DNA of 64,000 nucleotides from Amborella trichopoda (lineage: Eukaryota > Streptophyta > Magnoliopsida > Amborellales > Amborellaceae), in assembly GCF_000471905.2 (NCBI RefSeq), contig NW_006498233.1, forward strand, positions 873,733-937,732, in the 5' to 3' direction. Positions within the stretch are counted from its first letter, which is position 1, and each line of letters starts with the position of its first letter. Below the pieces are notes generated by a model. The model saw only the letters and a program-made list of their open reading frames with translations, had not been told where the DNA came from and searched no databases. Both the position numbers and the translations under genes were made by a program. Of the stretch, positions 56,400 to 64,000 are shown one piece after another.

Positions 56400-59300
56400 C
56401 TTAATTGATCTTCCCCCTTTCTGTCGCAGCCGATACCTTTGCTTGCTCGATTTCACCCTTCAGCCTTGCCACCAGCTCTGCCTCATGCTCCATTAAGATG
56501 GTCACTTCTCCTAGGGAATACTCGAGGGTCAAAATGCTATCAATAAGCACCTTGTCCTTCACTTCTCAAGCCGCAATCTCCTTCTCCAGCTCGTCAAGTG
56601 TCTGCATCAGCTCTAATATCTTCGCCCTCAGAGCCATCACCTTGCGGTGATGGGCAATGGCCTCTTCAGTAAGATTGGATCGCTGAGAGACTGCAGCATC
56701 CCTCTGCTATCTACTAGTTCACGGTAGCGCAAGAATGAGGATTCCAAAAGAGGGTAACTACGAGCCCTCCAGTCGCTACACATTTGCTTCTTCATGCAAG
56801 GCCTTGGCCCTCCATCCCTCCTGCTTGTTGGTAATGTGTCGAAGTAAGGAAGGACTATGGGCGCATTCCCTAAGGAAATCTCCCATAAATGTAGGATCGT
56901 TGTTCCAAGCTCTTTGAGAGATAGCTCCTTCAGCTTCTAGAGGCTCATTTGAAGCATCTAAAAAATGATGCCTGACAGTCCATTGAAAGTGGGCCTAGGC
57001 AGTACGATAGGAGCGACCACAGCAAGAGGATCCCCAGTTGTAGACAAAGCCTCAAGCTCCCCAGATTCAGGGGCAACCTCAAGCTGCCCTGGTACCTCAA
57101 CAACAACTCTCTTGCTTAGATCCCCTACCATGACCACTTCGGGCTCGACTCTCTCCCGGTCAGGTGTTGTAGCTTCACCCTTTGTAAGCTTTGCAGCCTC
57201 AGTTGGGGCAAGGCTGACCCCCTCACCTGGAGCTACTACCTTAGTGTCTAGCCAGCAACTTCTCCTTGTGTCCCTGCCTCTTGAACCATCGTCTCCACCT
57301 TGGCAGGTTCGACACCTTCTCCCTCACCTTCTTCACCATTGACTTCCACGGTGACCACTTCATCTACAGGCTCTCCCACCGGGCTTGCCTACTCTATAGT
57401 CAGGGGTGCTGCCTCTGGGCCCTTAAAGTGTGACCCCCAACGATGTCCTGCGCCTGCATCCCCTACATGTACATCACCGGGGGGAGCAACTTCTTGTTGC
57501 TCTGGTGGTCTCTCGCCAGTCCCTGGGGCTCCACCCTCTGCTATGACTACAAGCTCTATCGAGGATTCCTTTTCCTCGGTAGGCACAACAATCTCGCAAG
57601 CTCTAGAGGCCGTCGCCCCCTTAGTGGCCTCATTAAGGCCTGCCTCATTAGCCCCGTTCACCTCCATCGGGACTGGTCCCTCCCCTTCAGCCACGGATGT
57701 CACTTCCCGGTTCGAAGAAATTTTGATCGGGGCAGTAGGATCTGAGGCACCGGCTTGAGACTCTAAAGAGGTAGAGAAAGCATCAAGAGATAGATAAGAT
57801 GAATCCTCTAGATCAGAAGGTGAATCAGAAGTCGTCGGAGTCAGGTATGACTCAGAAGAAGCAGTCGACGAAGAGTCATCTCCCGGCTACCAAACCACTC
57901 AACGCTTGGGTCGCTTACCCTTTGAAGCTCGGTGAGCATGTGCACGAGTGACGATCGGAGCAGCCTGCTTCCTCTTCTTTTCCTTTTCTTGAGCGGGAAC
58001 AACAGTTTTAGAAGTGCCTTTTTGAGAAGAGTCAGTAACGAGTTTGCTATGAGGGCCGTTATGCCGTTTTGAGAAGAGTGGGTTTCCAAGTGGTCCTTCT
58101 TCTAATGAGCTGCCTTGCTATGCCGCTTCTCAAAGAAAATAGAGAATGGGCAGCCTTGATCGAGCCCGTGTTGCCAAGCAAATCTATGAGGGAAATACCC
58201 CTCGAGCTTTGCACTAAGGACAGTACGGTAGAGAAGACCCGCCCCTAACACTTAGTATATACATCAGCTCCTTATGAGTAGTCGGGGCGCTATCCAGACT
58301 CTTGCCCAACTCATCAACAAAGGCATGGTCTGTGGGATTCCCAATCGGGAAGGCTGGCCTCCTCATGTGGAGGTGGTCGTTCCAGAACAAACTACACTCA
58401 TGGACAAGAGTATGGAAGATTGCTTTCTGCCCGGCCATCCTCAGCAAAAACGGGCACATCATTTCCTCCAATTCGTCGATTCGGAGGTAGGTGCCCGAGA
58501 AATAGGCCCCAAGCCAGCCATATATATAATAGATGGGGAAAGGTGCCTTGAAGTTCCCTGGGAAGGCTTCTCCATCCACTATGTTGTTCCCTCCTTTATC
58601 GCCTTGTTAGACCTTTCCCCTATACACTGCTCCTAGGCTATAATAGATATTGCAAAGGACCGGCTATGCAAGTGCATATTTTCACCCCCTCGCCATGTCA
58701 CAGGCCACATAGAAAGTGCCTGGACGAATAATGTCTGCTCCGCCAGGGAGAGCAAACTTGCATAATAAAAGTATCAGATAAGCAGCCAAGAAGATGTGCT
58801 CATTCTCTTTCCGCAGCTCAAAACCTAGTGAGCCCCCCTTCTCCCCTTTTTTCGGTGATGGACCGGCTTCATCATCATAGTCTCCATAGAAAAAGGCCAC
58901 CCACTTGGTGAAGGAGACATGTCCCTTCTTGTTCTCAGACCAGAGCAGCTAGTAAATTCCAAACAGCTTTTGAAGCCCAGCTGGTGAAGATTATTTCCCT
59001 ACTTTCTCCCTTCAAAAAATGACTGAGTTCGAACGCACAAAATCGTCATGCATATTACCGATGTGCGACAGCTCACCAATGAAATATAGATCTAGCAAAG
59101 ATATCCCTACCTCCCCATTACCGAGCAACCATGTATTGCTAACATGGCTCCAGATCTCAAAAAGCACCTTGACCGTGTTCAAGCAATCGTCATAATAGCC
59201 CGTCGAGCATTAAATGGCGAGTAGCAAGGAAGCATGCTTCAGAATGTCCCTCTACTGGTTGAGCACGCTTATGGTCCATGAGGAGTAACCCTTCAAATAT

Positions 59301-59737
59301 TGGTGCTCCCCTTGCACCCGCAGGCCAGCAGAAGGCCATTTCATGCCTGGGGTTTTTACCATCCTCTTACCTAGAGTTGGCAAGTTCCCATTCGAGGCTA
59401 TGTTTCGGTGCAAGTAATGCAGGAGGCCTAACCCTTCCTCTACGCTCACATTGCCGTCATTATCTTCCCTCATCACCAACCGGACAGGGTCACTAACAAA
59501 GGTGACACTTAAAGGCCACCTGGGTTCACATAAAGCCTCGGTGAGTCAGATGGGCTTACCTCTCACCAGGCTTTCACCGGTGAATTCATTGGTGTCGATC
59601 TCCCTTACTCGCAGGAGGTTCATCACGTCTAGAATAACACCTGAAGGCAGGGCCATTAGATCAAAAGTTTCGTTGCCAAAGGACACTAAGCGACCGTGAA
59701 AAACTACGCTCACAGGGGTGAATTGCCGACTGGTCAC
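56400..59737 (-). pseudogene. Antisense PMD-coiled-coil ORF of G4
   Basis: The minus strand begins at 59737 (MTSRQFTPVSVVFHGRLVSF). PMD motifs are YLHRNIASNGNLPTLGKRMV (59400), EHIFLAAYLILLLCKFALPG (58790), IRPGTFYVACDMARG, FKAPFPIYYIYGWLGAYFSG (58545) and SAPTTHKELMYILSVRGG. After a basic segment (KEKKRKQAAPIVTRAHAHRA) come an acidic Glu/Gly/Ala-rich stretch (57703-57389) and a coiled coil (SQRSNLTEEAIAHHRKVMAL; ILTLEYSLGEVTILMEHEAE) ending near 56400. Order and motifs match G3 over the whole length. Stops and frameshifts break it into several frames. The PMD is known from plant aminotransferase-like proteins and some Tat extra ORFs. Function here is not known. Confidence 0.8.
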
Positions 59738-59749
59738 TCAAGACGTAAG

Positions 59750-59905
59750 GCTGGCAAGCTATCGTCGTCACCCAGCCAAGGACAAGACTATCGCCGTCTC
59801 ACGACCAAGGGGCTATCATCGTTTACCCGTTGAAATGGTATCGCCTTGCACAGAAGGCAGGGCTATTGCTGTCTCACGATCAAGGGGCTATCGTCATCTG
59901 CTGAA
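59750..59905. repeat. ~37-bp degenerate repeat (GGGGCTATCGTC)
   Basis: About four units with a GGCTATCRYCGT core joined by TCTCACGACCAAGG-like sequence, just upstream of the G4 antisense ORF start. G3 has a different minisatellite in the same place (40644-40855). Confidence 0.6.
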
Positions 59906-60648
59906 GTAAAGCACTTGATGTTGCCTGCCCAGCTGTTCTCATGCATCACACATGCGGCGTACCACGTCCCTTGAAATCTTGGCACATCGCTTCACGACGT
60001 TGCTTATCATCGTGCGAGCGGAAGGCGACCGTTCGATATCTCACAACCCTTCGCCTCCCGACCGTCACAAGCCTGTGATGTCTCGAGTTCTCACCGACGC
60101 TCTCTTCTCGCTGAGAACTCACTCCTGCTCCCCTGTAGCCCTTCCCTGCCTTCTACTTATTACCAGAGTTGGTAGAAAACCGCCGGAATCCCTAGAAAGT
60201 TTCCATGTGTCCTTGCAAATTTCCCTTCTCCCTGTTTTCGCACTTCAGCAGTTCACCACAAAATCACCGACTGAGTTTCTGGTGAACCCACTGCTGCTTC
60301 CTCCTTTTTTTTCTTTCTATGGCAAGAGGACGGTCAGCTCCCCTGACTCATTTGTAACCTCGCCTTCAACCTCGGGACTATTGGAAGAGCACCACAACTT
60401 CGACAAAGCACCACTGCGACCCTCGTAGCTTCACTAGTTAAAGTCGTGGTGAAGCCCCGTTCCTTGCTCAAGAAGCCTTGGAACTCTTCGAAAATTTTCG
60501 CAATCACGTTGCTAGGACTCGAGATCTACTAAAGCTCACAAGAAAGCTCTTGAAGGCATGTCTGCTGTAAACTTTGGTTGGGAAATTCTTGCCGAAAGTC
60601 TCCTGCTAGAAGCTCCAACTCTCTCTCTCTCTCTAAAACTCTCTTCAA

Positions 60649-60700
60649 CTGTTTACCCTTTGGTAAAACAGTAAAATGGGATTTTCCCCCTTTTATTATA
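60649..60700 (-). promoter_or_regulatory. Putative antisense promoter with dyad (G4)
   Basis: The minus strand has TATAATAAAAGGGGG (plus 60691-60700 for the TATA part), then CTGTTTTACC...GGTAAACAG (plus 60649-60671), an imperfect inverted repeat, then a GA-rich stretch. It corresponds to 41414-41463 of G3. Confidence 0.5.
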
Positions 60701-60829
60701 CTCAGCAATGCCGCAAACTGCCCCTCACAAGTTCGAAAAGATGCTGCAGTCCTCATCTTCATACGACAATAAGATCAGGTAGGGATGGGTCAAGCCCGAG
60801 ACCCGAAAGGGCCGTTGCCACACCTTTGT

Positions 60830-61130
60830 CAAACACCATCATTGCGTGCACTTAGTCAAGGGCTATCGCTACGTGCCTTCATCAAGGGGCTATCGTCGTG
60901 CACCTCTCTAAGGGCTATTGTCGTGTGCTTCGTCAAGGAGCTATCGCCGCACTCTTCATCAAGACACTATCACCGCGTCTTCATCAATGGCTATCGCAGT
61001 CCGCCCTCGTCAAGGTCCATTGCCGTGCACTTCATCAAGGGGCTATCGTTGTGCGCCTTCATTAAGGGGCTATCACTGTACGCTTTGTCAAGGGGCTATC
61101 GTCGCATGCTATGTCAATGGCCTAAGGCTG
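60830..61130 (+). repeat. 25-27-bp minisatellite (TCAAGGGGCTATCGTCGT)
   Basis: About eleven units such as TCAAGGGGCTATCGTCGTGC plus GCCTTCA. The GGCTATCGTTGTGCGC core is shared with the end of the 5' LTR array at 50600. Confidence 0.85.
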
Positions 61131-61299
61131 TGAGCGCCATCCAGAACTTAGCACCGTGCACGTGCCACGACACTCCCATTTAGACCTTCTTCATGCATCC
61201 TCAGGAAGTTCATTCCCTGTGCCCCAGTCTCACTGTTCACGAGTCAAATCTCCCGTTACGTATCGGTTCCCAGGAGAGTCACTTCCCCTTACCATCGCC

Positions 61300-61514
61300 A
61301 CGGTCTAGTTGCACGACCTTAAAATACATGGTCCAAACTATATGACCCTAAATTGTAGCGGAGGTCTAGTTGCATGACCTTAGACTACATGGTCGTGACT
61401 GCATGAATTTAAACTGCATAGCCATGGTCCGAGGTACAAGACTTTAAAATTGTAATGCACGGCCCGACAAATAGTCCACACGCATGACTTTTAACTGTGA
61501 AATGAACGCATCCT
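61300..61514 (+). repeat. Variant units of the 35-bp repeat
   Basis: GGTCTAGTTGCACGACCTTA, AAATTGTAGCGGAGGTCTAG and related units match the variant form of the 35-bp family at 42430-42830 and at the right end of the window (63940-64000). Confidence 0.7.
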
Positions 61515-61885
61515 TGGTGTATTCCATTACCATCCCCAGTAGAGTTAGGCGTATGCAAAAGGAAAAGGGAGTTATGCTTACCCCTTCAATCCCCAGTGGG
61601 TCTATTTAACACCAACACCCCAGTAGGAGTCACTCCCTATTATAACCCACTACCCTCAGTGGGGTTGCATCTGTACTCTGTCCTGTCATTCTCAGCAGAG
61701 TTACATGCACACCATTACTCATCATCCCCAGAGAGTCACACTTACTTACCCTCTTAATCCCTCGTGAAGTCCGCTTCCACTTGCCACTCCTTGTAAGGCC
61801 ACCATCTTCATCTAAATCTCTTTGCTTGTGAATAGTCTTTACTATTTTTATCCCCAGGGAGTCAAATTACTATCCACAGACCTAT
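61515..61885 (+). repeat. Array of PBS-complement motifs (G4)
   Basis: About nine copies of ATCCCCAGTGGAGT and variants (near 61533, 61587, 61617, 61650, 61690, 61724, 61755 and 61851). Flanking sequence TAGGCGTATRC and AAATTACTATCCACAGACCT is shared with 42070-42360. Confidence 0.65.
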
Positions 61886-64000
61886 CCCCCATGCTGCTTC
61901 ACCTAAATGGCGACCCACAGCCTTGGTCCTGGCTGCATGACCTTAAACGACATCGCCTTAGTCCGTGCTACATGACCTTAAACTGCGCAGCCTCGGTCCT
62001 TGCTGCATGACCTTAGACTGCACAACCTTGGTTCTGGCTGCATGACCTTAAACTGCACACCCTTGGTCCCTGCATGACCTCAAACTGCATAGCCATGATC
62101 CATGTTACATGATCTTAAATTGCACATCCGTGGTCCATGCTGCATGACCTTAAACTGCACAACCATGGTCTGTGCTGCATGACCTTAAACTGCACAGCCT
62201 TGGTCCGTGCTGCATGAGCTTAANNNNNNNNNNNNNNNNNNNNNNNNNNNNNNNNNNNNNNNNNNNNNNNNNNNNNNNNNNNNNNNNNNNNNNNNNNNNN
62301 NNNNNNNNNNNNNNNNNNNNNNNNNNNNNNNNNNNNNNNNNNNNNNNNNNNNNNNNNNNNNNNNNNNNNNNNNNNNNNNNNNNNNNNNNNNNNNNNNNNN
62401 NNNNNNNNNNNNNNNNNNNNNNNNNNNNNNNNNNNNNNNNNNNNNNNNNNNNNNNNNNNNNNNNNNNNNNNNNNNNNNNNNNNNNNNNNNNNNNNNNNNN
62501 NNNNNNNNNNNNNNNNNNNNNNNNNNNNNNNNNNNNNNNNNNNNNNNNNNNNNNNNNNNNNNNNNNNNNNNNNNNNNNNNNNNNNNNNNNNNNNNNNNNN
62601 NNNNNNNNNNNNNNNNNNNNNNNNNNNNNNNNNNNNNNNNNNNNNNNNNNNNNNNNNNNNNNNNNNNNNNNNNNNNNNNNNNNNNNNNNNNNNNNNNNNN
62701 NNNNNNNNNNNNNNNNNNNNNNNNNNNNNNNNNNNNNNNNNNNNNNNNNNNNNNNNNNNNNNNNNNNNNNNNNNNNNNNNNNNNNNNNNNNNNNNNNNNN
62801 NNNNNNNNNNNNNNNNNNNNNNNNNNNNNNNNNNNNNNNNNNNNNNNNNNNNNNNNNNNNNNNNNNNNNNNNNNNNNNNNNNNNNNNNNNNNNNNNNNNN
62901 NNNNNNNNNNNNNNNNNNNNNNNNNNNNNNNNNNNNNNNNNNNNNNNNNNNNNNNNNNNNNNNNNNNNNNNNNNNNNNNNNNNNNNNNNNNNNNNNNNNN
63001 NNNNNNNNNNNNNNNNNNNNNNNNNNNNNNNNNNNNNNNNNNNNNNNNNNNNNNNNNNNNNNNNNNNNNNNNNNNNNNNNNNNNNNNNNNNNNNNNNNNN
63101 NNNNNNNNNNNNNNNNNNNNNNNTGACCCTAAACTACACAGCTTTGGTCCAAGTTGCATGACCTTAAACTGCACAGCCTTGGTCAGAGCTGCATGAACTT
63201 AAACTGTATAGTCGTGGTCCGTGCTGCATGATCTTAAACAACACAGCCTTGGTCCGTTCTGCATGACCTTAAACTGCACAGCCTTGGTTCTGGTTGCATG
63301 ACCTTAAGTTGCATAGCCTTGGTCCTAGCTGCATGACTTAAATTGCATAGCCTTGGTCCGTGCTGTATGACCTTAAACTGGACAGCCTTGGTCCGTGCTG
63401 TATGACCCTAAACTGCACAACCTTGGTCCGTGTTGTATGACCCTAAACCGCACAGCCTTAGTTTGAGCTGTATGGCCTTAAACTGCACAGCCTTGGTCCG
63501 ACTTGCATGACGTTAAACTGCATAGTTGTGAATTGTGCTGCATGAACTTAAACTGCATAGCCTTGGTCTGTGCTGCATGACCTTAAACTGCACAGCCTTG
63601 GTTCTTGCTGCATCACCTTAAACTGCATAGCCTTGGTTCGTGCTGCATGACCTTAAACTGCACAGCCTTGGTCTTGGCTACATCACCTTAAACTGCATAG
63701 CCTTGGTCCGTGCTGCATGACCTTAAACTGCACAGCCTTGGTTATGGATGCATGACCTTAAATTGCATAGCCTTAGTCTTAGCTGCATGACCTTAAACTG
63801 CACAGCTTTGATCAGTGCTGTATAACCTTAAACTGCACAGCCTTGGTCCGAGTTGCATGACCTTAAACTGCACAACCTTGGTCTGAGCTACATGACCTTG
63901 AACTGCACAGCCGTGGTCTGTGCTGGATGACCTTAAACTTCATAGCCGTGGTCCAAACTATTTGACCTTAAACTGTAGCGGAGGTCTAGTTGCATGACCT
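61886..64000 (+). repeat. Long 35-bp minisatellite array (open at window end)
   Basis: At least 35 visible units of TGACCTTAAACTGCACAGCC plus TTGGTCCGTGCTGCA, mostly 35-36 bp. Common variants are CATAGCC, TTGGTTCTGGCTGCA and GTCCTTGCTGCA. The array flanks the 900-N gap and continues past 64000. It is more homogeneous than the copy at 42385-42900, which suggests more recent amplification. Confidence 0.95.
62224..63123. other. Assembly gap (900 N) inside the satellite
   Basis: 900 consecutive N with 35-bp repeat units on both sides. The true size of the array is therefore unknown. Confidence 0.98.

Noticed and set aside
62172..63196. Three 329-codon open frames
   Set aside because: Almost all residues are X from the 900-N gap.

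Overview
This window looks like nuclear DNA of a seed plant, most likely an angiosperm with a large, repeat-rich genome. No host gene, tRNA or rRNA was recognised in 64 kb. Everything identifiable is transposon-derived and decayed: Ty1/copia, Ty3/gypsy of the Tat/Ogre type, a Ty3/gypsy chromovirus, an RTE-type LINE, a foldback element and many minisatellites. The species cannot be named from this sequence.

Layout. 1-3235: AT-rich DNA with a copia gag scrap and a copia LTR fragment. 3236-4865: a 5'-truncated LINE inserted in that LTR fragment. 4951-6052: a copia LTR with its primer-binding site (minus strand) carrying a foldback insertion. 7651-15020: a nearly complete but dead copia element on the minus strand; its 3' LTR is whole and its 5' LTR is cut. 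15021-22966: a Tat/gypsy element (called G1 here) on the plus strand with LTR, PBS, leader, gag, two RNase H domains and half an integrase; protease and RT are missing. 22967-28105: a chromovirus with two LTRs and only a gag scrap inside, inserted in the G1 integrase. 28106-33600: Tat element G2. 33600-43700: G3, fused to G2. 43700-46847: another Tat LTR. 46858-48340: a Tat leader in inverted orientation. 48345-64000: Tat element G4, running off the window.

How the parts relate. G2, G3 and G4 share one plan that differs from a normal gypsy element. The plus strand carries gag, CX2HX4HX4C zinc-knuckle repeats, a basic segment, a retroviral-type protease and a short conserved tail ORF. The minus strand carries a convergent ORF with a plant mobile domain (PMD) and a C-terminal coiled coil. 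No RT, RNase H or integrase is seen in these three elements, so they look like a non-autonomous Tat family that would rely on a partner such as an intact relative of G1. In G3 and G4 the antisense ORF has its own TATA-like sequence and a small dyad upstream.

The Tat LTRs carry unusual tracts between TATA box and PBS: kilobase-scale C/T-rich DNA punctuated by short hairpin motifs. The 3' regions hold several minisatellites (27, 35 and 84 bp) and an array of short copies of the complement of the PBS. All reading frames are interrupted, so no product is claimed to be functional. All alignments were made by eye.
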